Shown in pieces: positions 1 through 8,846 of a stretch of DNA of 64,000 nucleotides. Both the position numbers and the translations under genes were made by a program. The DNA is from Methylophilus sp. Leaf416 (GTDB lineage: Bacteria; Pseudomonadota; Gammaproteobacteria; Burkholderiales; Methylophilaceae), in assembly GCF_001424665.1 (NCBI RefSeq), contig NZ_LMQS01000004.1:1-64000 (forward strand), given 5' to 3'. Below the pieces are notes generated by a model that saw nothing but the letters and a program-made list of their open reading frames with translations, searched no databases and was not told the DNA's origin. The first letter of the stretch is position 1; every line of letters starts with the position of its first letter.

Positions 1-133
<133 letters not shown>

Positions 134-238
134 TCACAAATTACGCGACGCGGATGACACCATCCTGAAACGCCACTACTTAACCACAGATGCTATTAAG
201 CCCTATGTTACGAAGCCTATGTCTTCATAGAGCAAAAC

Positions 239-313
<75 letters not shown>

Positions 314-334
314 GCTTCATGCAATCATTGCTGT

Positions 335-410
335 TGGAGCGGGCGACGAGGTTCGAACTCGCGACATCTTGCTTGGAAGGCAAGTGCTCTACCAACTGAG
401 CTACACCCGC
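335..410 (-). tRNA. tRNA-Gly (anticodon TCC)
   Basis: The reverse complement gives acceptor stem GCGGGTG/CGCCCGC with one G-T pair. The D-arm is TAGCTCAGTTGGTAGAGC, the anticodon loop CTTCCAA (anticodon TCC), and the T-loop GTTCGAACC. CCA is encoded at 335-337. Second tRNA upstream of tuf, as glyT in E. coli. Confidence 0.96.
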
Positions 411-477
411 AATATGCAGAACACCCAAGGAAGGCTCTCACCATCCCGCTTTTACTCAAAGCCCACAGACAGTAATT

Positions 478-562
478 TGGTGGAGGGGGCTGGATTCGAA
501 CCAGCGTACTCTGAGAGAACGGATTTACAGTCCGTCGCCTTTAACCACTCGGCCACCCCTCC
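478..562 (-). tRNA. tRNA-Tyr (anticodon GTA)
   Basis: An 85-base class II tRNA with a long variable arm. The acceptor begins GGAGGGG, the anticodon loop is CTGTAAA (GTA), and the T-arm contains GGTTCGAATCC. CCA is encoded at 478-480. It lies between tRNA-Gly and tRNA-Thr(TGT), matching the thrU-tyrU-glyT-thrT order of E. coli. Confidence 0.96.
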
Positions 563-625
563 AAAATCGACCGCGATTATCGCGGCTAATTCAATCAGCG
601 TCAATGCTAACTGTATTTAAATCTA

Positions 626-701
626 TGGTGCCGGGTATCGGAATCGAACTGATGACCTTCGCATTACAAGTGCGCTGCTCTACCAACTGAGCTAACCCGG
701 C
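626..701 (-). tRNA. tRNA-Thr (anticodon TGT)
   Basis: The reverse complement has acceptor stem GCCGGGT/ACCCGGC, D-arm TAGCTCAGTTGGTAGAGC, anticodon loop CTTGTAA (TGT) and T-loop GTTCGATTC. CCA is encoded at 626-628. It is the promoter-proximal member of the tRNA-tuf transcription unit. Confidence 0.96.
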
Positions 702-717
702 ATTTCGGAAAGGCGCA

Positions 718-723
718 ACTATA
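718..723 (-). promoter_or_regulatory. Probable -10 element of the tRNA-tuf operon
   Basis: On the minus strand TATAGT lies 17 bases before the first tRNA and is followed directly by the GC-rich stretch TGCGCC. That is the kind of discriminator found at stringently controlled tRNA promoters. No good -35 hexamer is visible 16-18 bases further up (the sequence there is AT-rich), so the call rests on the -10, its position and the discriminator. Confidence 0.45.
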
Positions 724-839
724 GCACTTTTTTATTAGTTTTATCTAGTGCTTTGAGAAATTTTTTATTCTCAGCCAAAAAGATTGTGCATCATCAATGT
801 GCCATTATTGTGATGGCAGGTTTTTACAAATACGCAAAC

Positions 840-1253
840 TTACTTGACGACTTTAAGGTGGGATTTTTTTGCAGTACCAGGCTCGGATGTTTCAGGCTTG
901 GGCAGTTCTGCGCTTCTTAATGGCTCAGGCGCATTGCCATCTGCAACTTCAAAGAACATGCCTTGGCTGTTTTCCCGGGCAAATACACCTGCTACACGCC
1001 CAATTGGCACATAAATATGCTGGGCGACACCACTGAAACGCGCTGAAAACACGACCGCATCATTATCAATATGCAGATCTTTTACTGCGGTGTAGTTAAT
1101 ATTCAGTACGATTTCACCATTTTTCACAAACGCCATTGGCACACGCGTATGCGCGTCCACCTTCACCAACAGATGTGGCGTCAATGCATTATCGACACAC
1201 CATTCATGTATCGCGCGTATTAAATAGGCAGTGGTTGGAATCAATGTGCTCAT
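840..1253 (-). CDS. sspB: ClpXP protease specificity-enhancing factor SspB
   Basis: The 137-residue protein matches SspB, the adaptor that binds ssrA-tagged peptides from stalled ribosomes and hands them to ClpXP. Residues 1-105 form the substrate-binding domain (MSTLIPTTAYLIRAIHEWC, VPMAFVKNGEIVLNI, the SGVAQHIYVPIGRV core). A flexible Pro/Glu-rich linker follows. The extreme C-terminus, LKVVK, is the ClpX-docking tail (LRVVK in E. coli). It lies 66 bases downstream of sspA on the same strand, as in E. coli. The linker length is typical and nothing appears broken. Confidence 0.95.
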   Translation of the reverse strand: MSTLIPTTAYLIRAIHEWCVDNALTPHLLVKVDAHTRVPMAFVKNGEIVLNINYTAVKDLHIDNDAVVFSARFSGVAQHIYVPIGRVAGVFARENSQGMFFEVADGNAPEPLRSAELPKPETSEPGTAKKSHLKVVK

Positions 1254-1319
1254 ACTGACTTTTCCTTGGAAAAACAGCGCGGGAAAATATCACCGCGCTG
1301 TGTATATGCGAACTAAAAA

Positions 1320-1925
1320 TTACTTGCGCATGGCCTTTTCAGAAGGGGTCATTGCTTCGGCATACATAGGGCGGGAGAACAAACGCTCTGCATATTTCAG
1401 CAATGGTGCAGCCTGGTTAGGCAATTCAATGCCGTAATGACCCAAGCGCCATAACAATGGTGTAATGGCGACATCCAGCATGGAGTATTCATCACCCATC
1501 AAGTAGTTTTGCTTGCTGAAAATCGGCACCAGCTGTGTCAGATTATCGCGTATCACTTTGCGTGCGCGCTCAACTCTTTCATCTTCGCCAGATTCGATAT
1601 CTTTAATGTGGTTAAACAGATCTTTTTCAAAGTTATAAAGATACAAACGTGCACGGGCGCGCATAACCGGGTCAGCCGGCATCAGTTGCGGATGCGGAAA
1701 GCGCTCGTCTATGTACTCATTAATAATATTGGCTTCTGACAATACCAGGTCACGCTCTACCAGCACCGGCACTTCGCCGTAAGGATTCAGTATGGCGAGG
1801 TCTTCAGTTTTGTTGGTGAGGTCAACATCAATGACTTCAAAGTCCATACCCTTTTCAAACAGCACGATACGGCAACGGTGGCTGTAAGGATCGACAGTGC
1901 CCGAATACAATCTCATCATAATCAT
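1320..1925 (-). CDS. sspA: Stringent starvation protein A (GST fold)
   Basis: A 201-residue glutathione-S-transferase-fold protein that in E. coli binds RNA polymerase and acts as a transcriptional regulator in stationary phase and stress. The N-terminal thioredoxin-like half (MRLYSGTVDPYSHRCRIVLF, then VPVLVERDLVLSEANIINEY) and helical C-terminal half (residues 90-195) are complete. Three start codons lie close together (MIMMRLYSG). The only Shine-Dalgarno candidate, AGGG, fits the second or third ATG best, so the true N-terminus may be 2-3 residues shorter. sspB follows. The petC terminator ends just before this start, so sspAB is probably partly driven by read-through or by a promoter inside petC. 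Confidence 0.94.
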   Translation of the reverse strand: MIMMRLYSGTVDPYSHRCRIVLFEKGMDFEVIDVDLTNKTEDLAILNPYGEVPVLVERDLVLSEANIINEYIDERFPHPQLMPADPVMRARARLYLYNFEKDLFNHIKDIESGEDERVERARKVIRDNLTQLVPIFSKQNYLMGDEYSMLDVAITPLLWRLGHYGIELPNQAAPLLKYAERLFSRPMYAEAMTPSEKAMRK

Positions 1926-1935
1926 TTTTCCCTAT

Positions 1936-1968
1936 AAAAAAAGACACCAAGGCCAAGGCCCTGGTGTC
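1936..1968 (-). terminator. Rho-independent terminator after petABC
   Basis: On the minus strand GACACCAGGG pairs with CCTTGGTGTC (10 bp including one G-T) around a 6-base loop and is followed by seven T residues. It stands 16 bases after the petC stop and only about 10 bases before the first sspA start codon. Confidence 0.88.
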
Positions 1969-1983
1969 GGACTTGGTTGCTGC

Positions 1984-2694
1984 TTACCGTATGTCTTTCC
2001 AGTATTCAGCTTTGATTTTCTTCACCAAGACTAACAGCACAGACAAGAACAGCAACACCGCTACACCAAGCCACAGACGGGATTGTTTAGCAGGCTCAGC
2101 CATAAATGCCATAAAGTTGGTTAAATCACCTGCAAACTGTTCATATTCTTCAGGACTCAATTTACCGGCTTTTTCCAGTTTCAGTGTATGTGTTTCATGA
2201 TCCAGCACTTGCACGCCCTGCAGCTCATACAACACGTGTGGCATTGCCACTTTATCAAACACCAGGTTATTCCAGCCGGTTGGACGGCTGTCATCCTTGT
2301 AGAAACTACGCAGGTAGGCATACACCCAGTCAGCACCTCGTGCGCGCACTTCCACACTTAAATCCGGAGGTGCAGCACCAAACCATTTTTTGGCATCTTT
2401 CGGGTTCATGCTGACACGCATGGTCTCGCCAACCTTCTCACCGGCAAACAGCAAGTTATCCTTGATCTGCTTGTCGGTCAGGCCAATGTCCTGCAAACGG
2501 TTGTAACGCATGTAATTGGCACTATGACAGTTGAGGCAGTAGTTCACAAAAATCTTGGCCCCACGCTGCAAAGAAGCTTTATCACTCATGTTAATCGGTG
2601 CCGTTACATCAATATGCACCTCATTCGCTAAAGCAACGCCTGAAACCAGCAATGCCACACTGGCAAATGCCTGAATAAATAATTTCTTCATCAT
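1984..2694 (-). CDS. petC: Cytochrome c1 subunit of the bc1 complex
   Basis: The 236-residue haem subunit of ubiquinol-cytochrome c reductase passes electrons from the Rieske centre to soluble cytochrome c in the periplasm. A signal peptide (MMKKLFIQAFASVALLVSGV, cut after ALA) is followed by the haem site CLNCH at residues 53-57, the ligand methionine in KVAMPHVLYE, and one C-terminal membrane anchor at about 208-226 ending KKIKAEYWKDIR. The ATG chosen at 2694 overlaps the petB stop by four bases (ATGA). The reading frame stays open 45 codons further up inside petB, but that stretch has no signal-peptide character. Confidence 0.96.
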   Translation of the reverse strand: MMKKLFIQAFASVALLVSGVALANEVHIDVTAPINMSDKASLQRGAKIFVNYCLNCHSANYMRYNRLQDIGLTDKQIKDNLLFAGEKVGETMRVSMNPKDAKKWFGAAPPDLSVEVRARGADWVYAYLRSFYKDDSRPTGWNNLVFDKVAMPHVLYELQGVQVLDHETHTLKLEKAGKLSPEEYEQFAGDLTNFMAFMAEPAKQSRLWLGVAVLLFLSVLLVLVKKIKAEYWKDIR

Positions 2695-3980
2695 TTGTAT
2701 GTCACCCTTTCCGGCACTGGTTTGGTTTTGTCTTTTTTGGTGTACCAGGGCATTAATACAAAATATGCAAAGTAAATCACCATACAAATACGGGCAACCA
2801 CGGTCGCACGATCTGCGCGTCCCAACCATGGCCCGAATTGACCCCAGACATCGCCAGGAACAGTTCCCAGATAACCCAGAATGACGAAGCTAATGACGAA
2901 AGCAGTCAACCAGCGCTTGTACAATGCGCCACGGTAGCGAATCGACTTCACCGGACTTCTGTCCAACCAGGGCAAGAAAGCAAATGCAACAACTGACAAG
3001 CCCATCGCCACTACCCCAGGGAATTGTGAAATACCGATAGGCGGCACCGCACGCAAGATGGAGTAATAAGGTGTGAAGTACCATACTGGCGCAATGTGCG
3101 CCGGTGTTTTCAGCGGATCAGCAGGAATGAAGTTATTGGCCTCGAGGAAGTAACCACCCATTTCCGGCATAAAAAACACGATAGCGAAGAACACCATCAG
3201 GAACACCACCACACCTACCAGATCTTTCACTGAGTAGTATGGATGGAAAGGAATACCATCCAGTGGAATACCGGTTTCCTTGTCTTTATGCTTTTTGATC
3301 TCCACGCCGTCAGGGTTGTTGGAACCGACTTCATGCAAAGCCACAATATGCACGGCTACCAGACCCAACAACACCAATGGCAGCGCAATTACGTGGAATG
3401 CAAAGAAGCGGTTCAATGTCGCATCTGACACCAGGTAGTCACCACGCAACCATTCTGATAAATCCGGACCGATAAACGGCACGGTAGAGAACAGGTTCAC
3501 AATCACTTGCGCGCCCCAGTAGGACATTTGACCCCATGGCAACAGGTAGCCGAAGAACGCCTCACCCATCAACACCAGGAAAATACCTACACCAAACAGC
3601 CAGATCAGTTCGCGTGGCGTCCTGTATGAACCATAGATAATGCCACGGAACATATGCAGGTAAACCACCACAAAAAACATGGAGGCGCCAGTCGAGTGCA
3701 TGTAACGAATAATGTTTCCGCCAAATACGTCCCGCATGATGTATTCCACCGAAGCAAATGCTAATTCAGCATCCGGTTTGTAGTTCATGGTCAGGAAAAT
3801 ACCGGTGACGATTTGCAGCACCAATACTAATAAGGCCAATGAACCGAAGAAATACCAGAAGTTGAAATTTTTCGGTGCGTAATACTCGGTAAGGTGTCCT
3901 TTGATAGTACTGGTCAGTGGGAATCTGGCATCAACCCAGTCCAGCAAACCAGCGGCAATTGTATTTTTATTAGTTGCCAT
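2691..3980 (-). CDS. petB: Cytochrome b subunit of the bc1 complex
   Basis: The 429-residue integral membrane subunit carries haems bL and bH and the two quinone sites. Histidines that fit the haem ligands are His95 and His109 (RYMHSTGAS, VYLHMF) and His196 and His211 (FAFHVIALP, AVHIVALHE). The Qo loop reads PVWYFTPYYSILRA in place of the mitochondrial PEWY. This is a fused, full-length cytochrome b with both the four-helix core and the C-terminal helices. The gene sits 5 bases after petA and overlaps petC, giving a compact petABC operon. Confidence 0.97.
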   Translation of the reverse strand: MATNKNTIAAGLLDWVDARFPLTSTIKGHLTEYYAPKNFNFWYFFGSLALLVLVLQIVTGIFLTMNYKPDAELAFASVEYIMRDVFGGNIIRYMHSTGASMFFVVVYLHMFRGIIYGSYRTPRELIWLFGVGIFLVLMGEAFFGYLLPWGQMSYWGAQVIVNLFSTVPFIGPDLSEWLRGDYLVSDATLNRFFAFHVIALPLVLLGLVAVHIVALHEVGSNNPDGVEIKKHKDKETGIPLDGIPFHPYYSVKDLVGVVVFLMVFFAIVFFMPEMGGYFLEANNFIPADPLKTPAHIAPVWYFTPYYSILRAVPPIGISQFPGVVAMGLSVVAFAFLPWLDRSPVKSIRYRGALYKRWLTAFVISFVILGYLGTVPGDVWGQFGPWLGRADRATVVARICMVIYFAYFVLMPWYTKKDKTKPVPERVTYK

Positions 3981-3985
3981 AATAT

Positions 3986-4606
3986 TTAAGCCTCCGCCTT
4001 TTTGTCATCACCAATCAAAATGGTGGTTTCTGTCAGATATTGGTGTGGCGGAACAACCAGATTGGTTGGCGCTGGCGAGCCTTTAAACACCCGGCCAGTC
4101 AGGTCAAACTTGGATCCGTGGCATGGACATACAAAACCACCTGGCCAGTCAGCTGTTTGCGCAAAATTGTCATTTGGCGAACAACCCAGATGCGTACATG
4201 TACCCAACATCACCGCAAACTCTGGTTTAATCGCGCGCGCCTTGTTTTTACAATATTCAGGTTGCTGCGGCACTTCCATATTAGGATCAGACAAATCCCC
4301 ATCATGCTTGTCCAATATGGCCATCATTTCAGGCGAGCGGCGCACAATCCACACCGGCTGACCGCGCCATTCGGCCGTCATTTTTTCGCCTGGTTTCAGC
4401 TTGCTGATATCTACTTCAACTGGTGCACCAGCGGCTTTGGCACGCTCACTAGGCAACATACTGCCGACAAATGGCACCGCCACAGCAGCGACACCGACAG
4501 CACCGGTGGCAGCAGTTGCTTTCACCAAAAAGTCGCGTTTTTGCAAATCCACCTCAGATGGCGCGCAAAACGACAAACAGTTGCTGTCAATTTTGTTTTC
4601 TGACAT
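3986..4606 (-). CDS. petA: Rieske [2Fe-2S] subunit of the bc1 complex
   Basis: The 206-residue iron-sulfur subunit of ubiquinol-cytochrome c reductase. The cluster ligands lie in CTHLGC (137-142) and CPCHGS (160-165). The N-terminus has a KRDFLVKA motif followed by a hydrophobic span (about residues 30-50). That is the usual uncleaved Tat-type anchor, here with Lys-Arg in place of Arg-Arg, and tatABC lies 2 kb away. The start at 4606 has Shine-Dalgarno AAGGAAG at good spacing; the open frame extends 28 codons upstream but runs through the promoter. First gene of petABC. Confidence 0.96.
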   Translation of the reverse strand: MSENKIDSNCLSFCAPSEVDLQKRDFLVKATAATGAVGVAAVAVPFVGSMLPSERAKAAGAPVEVDISKLKPGEKMTAEWRGQPVWIVRRSPEMMAILDKHDGDLSDPNMEVPQQPEYCKNKARAIKPEFAVMLGTCTHLGCSPNDNFAQTADWPGGFVCPCHGSKFDLTGRVFKGSPAPTNLVVPPHQYLTETTILIGDDKKAEA

Positions 4607-4661
4607 TGGCTTCCTTAATCTACCCTTTTGAGGTAACAGTGTGATCAAAACTTGAGTCGCG

Positions 4662-4690
4662 ATTATACATTTTCCGCATACACAAGCCAA
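4662..4690 (-). promoter_or_regulatory. Probable sigma-70 promoter of petABC
   Basis: On the minus strand TTGGCT (4685-4690) and a perfect TATAAT (4662-4667) are separated by 17 bases. Transcription would start near 4655, about 50 bases before the petA ATG. Confidence 0.7.
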
Positions 4691-4722
4691 ATTTAATTCA
4701 ATAAGTGATTGATATTAATAAA

Positions 4723-5469
4723 TTAAATAGGGTTTTCCACTTCTATGAAAATGTGCTCAATTGCGTAATTTTCTGCCAACCATTGCCCTAATGCCTTAAT
4801 TCCGTAGCGTTCTGTGGCATGGTGTCCGGCTGCAATATACGCAGTGCCGGTTTCCTGCACTGTGTGCCAGGTAGGCTCGGAAACTTCACCACTGAGGAAC
4901 ACATCAATATTGGCAGTCACTGCTTGCTGAATATACGATTGCGCTGCACCAGTGCACCAGGCAACTGTGCGCACTTGCCGGTCAGGCTCGCCCAGGAGTT
5001 GCGCCTGGCGGTTTAACTGCTTGCTGACATGATTGCTTAGTTGTTGCAGCGAAATATCGTCAGGCAACACTGTCATCGGCAGCATGTTTTTATCATCAAG
5101 GTAGCGCACTATCGGCCAGCCCAGCACTTTACCCAACTGCACATTGTTGCCAACGTCGGTGTGCGCATCCAAAGGCAAATGGTAAGCAAGTAAGCTGATG
5201 TCGTGAGTCAATAACTGCTTGAGACGGTTTCGCTTCATTCCTGTGATTTCAGCAGGCTCGCCGCGCCAGAAATAACCATGATGCACCAGGATTGCATCTG
5301 CGTCCGCTTCAATCGCAGCATCAATCAATGCCTGGCTGGCAGTGACGCCGGTGACGATGCGCCGCACTTCTGGCCGCCCTTCCACCTGCAATCCATTCGG
5401 GCAATAGTCCTGAAATCTGACAACTTGCAAAAAATTAGCTAATTCACTAACAAGACGATTCAATTCCAT
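4723..5469 (-). CDS. Nif3-like dinuclear metal-centre protein (YbgI family)
   Basis: A 248-residue member of the NIF3/YbgI family, which forms toroidal hexamers with two metal ions per subunit. Its activity is unsettled, with proposals that include GTP cyclohydrolase I type 2-like hydrolysis. Visible family motifs are DYCPNGLQVEG near the N-terminus, the metal-binding HHGYFWRG, the YHLPLDAHTDVGNN segment, and the C-terminal AGHHATERYG. Length and both lobes are complete. It stands alone, divergent from the DegS-like gene with 52 bases between them, and its stop lies just past the petA promoter. Confidence 0.9.
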   Translation of the reverse strand: MELNRLVSELANFLQVVRFQDYCPNGLQVEGRPEVRRIVTGVTASQALIDAAIEADADAILVHHGYFWRGEPAEITGMKRNRLKQLLTHDISLLAYHLPLDAHTDVGNNVQLGKVLGWPIVRYLDDKNMLPMTVLPDDISLQQLSNHVSKQLNRQAQLLGEPDRQVRTVAWCTGAAQSYIQQAVTANIDVFLSGEVSEPTWHTVQETGTAYIAAGHHATERYGIKALGQWLAENYAIEHIFIEVENPI

Positions 5470-5521
5470 CTCTGACTCTCATATACTAATCAACTATTAA
5501 GACAACCTTTTTCTGGCCGCC

Positions 5522-6682
5522 ATGCGACAACTCTGGACTATCTTCTCACAAGCAGTCACCGTCTGCCTCGGTATTCTGTTTGTGATGAAATTATTTTATC
5601 CTAACCTGCTGATGCAGCCGAGCAATCAGAAGGTCATCATTAAAGAATCCAACTCCGGCATTCAAACCGCAGCCATCGCAAAAGCAGGCTATCGCAGCGC
5701 AGTAAGCAAAGCGACACCTTCTGTGGTCAATATCTTCACCACTGCACATATCAGCCAGGATCCGCATCGCGCGTTAAAAAATGATCCCTTGTTCCGCCAT
5801 TTTTTCGGGGAAGAAATGGAAGAAGAAGATGAACAGCCTGAAAACAGTTTAGGCAGTGGCGTGATTGTGAGTGCTGATGGGCTGATTCTGACTAATAATC
5901 ATGTGATCAGTTCGGCGGACCAGATCGAAGTGGCCTTAAGTGATGGCAGCAAGTCTTCCGCCACAGTGGTTGGTACAGACCCTGAGACTGATGTCGCCGT
6001 GCTTAAAATCGACCGCAAGAATTTACCTGCGATTACATTCAGCAATAGCGAGCAAATGAAGGTTGGCGATGTCGTGCTGGCGATTGGCAATCCCTTCGGC
6101 GTTGGTCAAACGGTTACCCAAGGGATTATCAGTGCACTTGGCCGCAACCATCTAGGCATTAATACGTTTGAGAATTTTATCCAGACGGATGCTTCTATCA
6201 ACCCGGGCAACTCCGGTGGCGCCTTGATTGATATTAACGGCAACCTCATTGGCATCAACAGTGCCATTTATTCGCGCAATGGCGGCAGCATGGGCATAGG
6301 CTTTGCGATTCCGGTCAGCATCGCCCAGCAAGTCATGGAACAAATTACTTCCAGTGGATCGGTGACACGAGGCTGGATAGGCATAGAGGCGCAGGACATT
6401 ACACCTGAGCTTGCCGAATCGTTTAATTTAAAAAATATTGATGGCTCGCTGATTGCGGGTGTGTTGCTTGATAGCCCAGCGGATAAAGCGGGCTTACGTC
6501 CTGGCGATATTCTCACAGCCATCGACAAAAAACCGGTGACCGACAGTCAGTCGATGTTGAATATTATCGCTATGCTCAAACCCCGCGAGAAAGCGACTTT
6601 ATCTATTCTGCGTACGGGTAAAAAAATGGATATCGACCTTGTCGTGGGTAAGCGCCCACTGCCGAACAAGATACCGAAATAA
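5522..6682 (+). CDS. Membrane-anchored serine protease, DegS/AlgW type
   Basis: A 386-residue HtrA-family protease. An N-terminal membrane anchor (residues 5-26) is followed by a trypsin-like domain with the triad His127 (NNHVIS), Asp157 (ETDVAVLKI) and Ser231 (GNSGGAL). A single PDZ domain spans about 280-370 (DSPADKAGLRPGDILTAI). One PDZ domain plus a membrane anchor, not a cleaved signal and two PDZ domains, is the layout of DegS/AlgW, which cut the anti-sigma-E factor on envelope stress. No obvious Shine-Dalgarno precedes the ATG. It converges with tatC with one base between stop codons and no terminator. The substrate assignment is family inference. Confidence 0.9.
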   Translation: MRQLWTIFSQAVTVCLGILFVMKLFYPNLLMQPSNQKVIIKESNSGIQTAAIAKAGYRSAVSKATPSVVNIFTTAHISQDPHRALKNDPLFRHFFGEEMEEEDEQPENSLGSGVIVSADGLILTNNHVISSADQIEVALSDGSKSSATVVGTDPETDVAVLKIDRKNLPAITFSNSEQMKVGDVVLAIGNPFGVGQTVTQGIISALGRNHLGINTFENFIQTDASINPGNSGGALIDINGNLIGINSAIYSRNGGSMGIGFAIPVSIAQQVMEQITSSGSVTRGWIGIEAQDITPELAESFNLKNIDGSLIAGVLLDSPADKAGLRPGDILTAIDKKPVTDSQSMLNIIAMLKPREKATLSILRTGKKMDIDLVVGKRPLPNKIPK

Positions 6683-6683
6683 C

Positions 6684-7418
6684 TTATACAGAAGTTGTAT
6701 CGCTGGTTCTCGGTGGTAACCAGCGCACTACCAGCAATCCAGATTCGTATAGTATCCATAATGGAATGGCAAGCATAAACTGGGAAACAATATCCGGTGG
6801 TGTAAAGATCGCTCCCACCACGAAGGCACCGACAACCACATAGCCGCGCGCCTCTTTCAGTTGCTCCAGTGTAACCCAACCCATCAATGCCATCAGCACA
6901 ACAGCGACCGGCACTTCAAATGCAAAACCAAAAGCCATAAATAGGCCGATGACAAAATCCAGGTACTCCGCAATATCGGTCATCACCGCCACGCCTTGTG
7001 GTGCACTCCCGATTAAAAATCCGAATACCACTGGGAAAACCGCGAAATAGGCGAACGCCATGCCAATGAAAAACAGGAACAGCGATGCAACCAGCAAAGG
7101 CAGCATCATGCGCTTTTCGTGCGCATACAAACCTGGTGCCACAAATGCCCAGCACTGGTAAAGAATCCAAGGCAAAGCAACCAGGAACGCTGCCAGCATG
7201 GTCACTTTCATTGGCACAAAGAATGGTGTGGTGACAGCCGTGGCAATCATTTGCGCCCCCTGTGGCAACTTAGCCAGAAGTGGCGCGGCCAATAGGCTGT
7301 ATAACTTATCGGCAAACGGAAACAGGCCGACAAATATAAGCAGCAAACCGATCACGGCACGCAACAGACGGTTGCGCAATTCAATCAGGTGGGAGATAAA
7401 GTTTTCGGTAGGCGTCAT
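6684..7418 (-). CDS. tatC: Sec-independent translocase subunit TatC
   Basis: The 244-residue, six-helix core of the twin-arginine translocase, which recognises the signal peptide of folded proteins. The N-terminus (FISHLIELRNRLLRAVIG) and the periplasmic loop before helix 2 (ATAVTTPFFVPMKVTMLAAF) are characteristic. Helices follow through to the C-terminal PLWILYESGLLVVRW. Last gene of tatABC at the end of the his operon. Local Tat clients plausibly include the Rieske protein PetA. Confidence 0.96.
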   Translation of the reverse strand: MTPTENFISHLIELRNRLLRAVIGLLLIFVGLFPFADKLYSLLAAPLLAKLPQGAQMIATAVTTPFFVPMKVTMLAAFLVALPWILYQCWAFVAPGLYAHEKRMMLPLLVASLFLFFIGMAFAYFAVFPVVFGFLIGSAPQGVAVMTDIAEYLDFVIGLFMAFGFAFEVPVAVVLMALMGWVTLEQLKEARGYVVVGAFVVGAIFTPPDIVSQFMLAIPLWILYESGLLVVRWLPPRTSDTTSV

Positions 7419-7432
7419 GAATGAACAATTAC

Positions 7433-7978
7433 TTAAGATTTATGTTCATCGGTAAACATATCGGCCGTATCAATAGTGGCTTTCGGCTTTGTTTTGCGTG
7501 GACGAGGAACACTTGCACTAACAGGTGCCAAACTTTCTGGAGTAGCACTACCTTCTGAAGTAGCATCTTGTACAGTGGCTGACTGATTAAGCTCATCTGC
7601 CGCTTTAGAACGCCGAGGTGGTTTGATGACAGCTTGTTCTGACGTTAAATCTTTTACTTTAGCCTGACGGGGTTTGCGTGGCTTTTTTACGCTTTCCACC
7701 GAGGCTGGCTCGTTCACTTGTGATGTTGGCGGCAGAATACTTTGCTCAATATCGGCATAATTTTGCTGCAGGCTGGACTGCACTTCCTCCTGCAACTTTT
7801 GCAATTCTGCAAAGCGCGATTCACGATTCACTTCGTCTTTAACTTGCGTCACAAAGCGCTGCAAGCGCCCAAAAAAAGCGCCCGCAGTGCGGGCGACTTT
7901 TGGCAGTTTTTCCGGCCCGATCACTATCAATGCGACAATAGCAATCACCACCATTTCGGAAAAAGAAATATCAAACAC
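7433..7978 (-). CDS. tatB: Tat translocase subunit TatB
   Basis: A 181-residue protein with one N-terminal membrane helix containing the TatB glutamate and Pro hinge (MFDISFSEMVVIAIVALIVI, then GPEKLPKVART). An amphipathic helix and a long charged, Lys/Pro-rich C-terminal tail (residues 95-181) follow; that tail varies widely between species. TatB docks substrates with TatC. It lies 15 bases downstream of tatA and 14 bases upstream of tatC. Confidence 0.94.
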   Translation of the reverse strand: MFDISFSEMVVIAIVALIVIGPEKLPKVARTAGAFFGRLQRFVTQVKDEVNRESRFAELQKLQEEVQSSLQQNYADIEQSILPPTSQVNEPASVESVKKPRKPRQAKVKDLTSEQAVIKPPRRSKAADELNQSATVQDATSEGSATPESLAPVSASVPRPRKTKPKATIDTADMFTDEHKS

Positions 7979-7993
7979 AATGAATCGCTGTCG

Positions 7994-8179
7994 TTATTTA
8001 TTTCTGTCAGACAACTCGTCGGGCTTGGATTCGCCTTTACCGTCATTCACGGCCTTTTTGAACTCATTCACCGCGCCGCCTACATCACTACCAATATTGC
8101 GCAGTTTCTTGGTACCAAATACCAGTACCACAATCAGCAACACGATCAACCAATGCCATAAACTAAAGCTTCCCATCAC
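7994..8179 (-). CDS. tatA: Tat translocase pore subunit TatA
   Basis: A 61-residue protein with the TatA pattern: a short membrane helix ([20 protein letters not shown]), the [10 protein letters not shown] hinge, an amphipathic helix ([13 protein letters not shown]) and a short charged tail. TatA polymerises to let folded proteins through. Located between the HIT-protein gene and tatB. Confidence 0.95.
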   Translation of the reverse strand: MMGSFSLWHWLIVLLIVVLVFGTKKLRNIGSDVGGAVNEFKKAVNDGKGESKPDELSDRNK

Positions 8180-8202
8180 AATCTCCTCTAACTAGGTTGC
8201 GC

Positions 8203-8532
8203 TTACGCCGCTGCACCGCCACCATAGACATGCAAATGAATATGGAACACTTCCTGCCCACCTTCACGACCCACATTCATCAACGTTTTGTATCCTACCA
8301 GGCCTTGATCCGCCGCCAGTTTTGGCGCCAGCAACATCATTCCGCCCAGCAAATCCTGATCTTCAACAGTACAGTCTTTCAATGTTTCGATATGCTTTTT
8401 CGGCACAATCAAAAAATGCGTTTTAGCCATGGGACGGATGTCATGAAACGCAATGACATTACCGTCCTCATAAATAGTTTTTGAAGGAATGTTACCAGCC
8501 ACGATCTTGCAAAAAACACAGTCTGCACTCAT
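8203..8532 (-). CDS. HIT-family nucleotide-binding protein (HinT type)
   Basis: A 109-residue histidine-triad protein, a purine nucleoside phosphoramidase of the HinT branch. It begins [17 protein letters not shown], shows the zinc-type CVFC pair, and ends with the catalytic triad region [11 protein letters not shown]. The ATG at 8532 overlaps the hisE stop by four bases (ATGA), showing translational coupling with the his operon. The frame is open further upstream inside hisE, but the family N-terminus starts here. The hisE-HIT-tatABC order is common in betaproteobacteria. Confidence 0.94.
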   Translation of the reverse strand: MSADCVFCKIVAGNIPSKTIYEDGNVIAFHDIRPMAKTHFLIVPKKHIETLKDCTVEDQDLLGGMMLLAPKLAADQGLVGYKTLMNVGREGGQEVFHIHLHVYGGGAAA

Positions 8533-8846
8533 TCTGACCTGCTCGCTTTCTCCGCAATACCCGACAAACCTTCGCGACGTGCCAGTTCTTTCAGTACATC
8601 CTGCGCGCTCAAACCGACATGGCTCAGCATCACCAATGTATGGAACCACAAATCTGCGGTTTCATAAACGATTTCATCAGCATTGCCTCCTTTAGCAGCA
8701 ATCACAGTTTCGGTCGCTTCCTCACCAATTTTCTTCAGGATACTGTCCAGGCCTTTGGCATACAGTCTGGCCACATATGAAGATGCAGGATCAGCAGATT
8801 TGCGCTGCTCCATTAATTCAGACAGCCGATCTAGTACATCACTCAT
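8529..8846 (-). CDS. hisE: Phosphoribosyl-ATP pyrophosphatase HisE
   Basis: A 105-residue MazG-like enzyme catalysing the second step of histidine synthesis (PR-ATP to PR-AMP plus diphosphate). The metal-binding [11 protein letters not shown] helix and [19 protein letters not shown] are complete. It is a stand-alone HisE, not fused to HisI. Overlaps hisI by 8 bases upstream and the HIT gene by 4 bases downstream. Confidence 0.95.
   Translation of the reverse strand: MSDVLDRLSELMEQRKSADPASSYVARLYAKGLDSILKKIGEEATETVIAAKGGNADEIVYETADLWFHTLVMLSHVGLSAQDVLKELARREGLSGIAEKASRSE

Noticed and set aside
2692-2829. Extended start of cytochrome c1 inside petB
   Set aside because: The extra 45 residues lie wholly within petB and would put the signal peptide in the interior; the ATGA overlap start is the standard arrangement.
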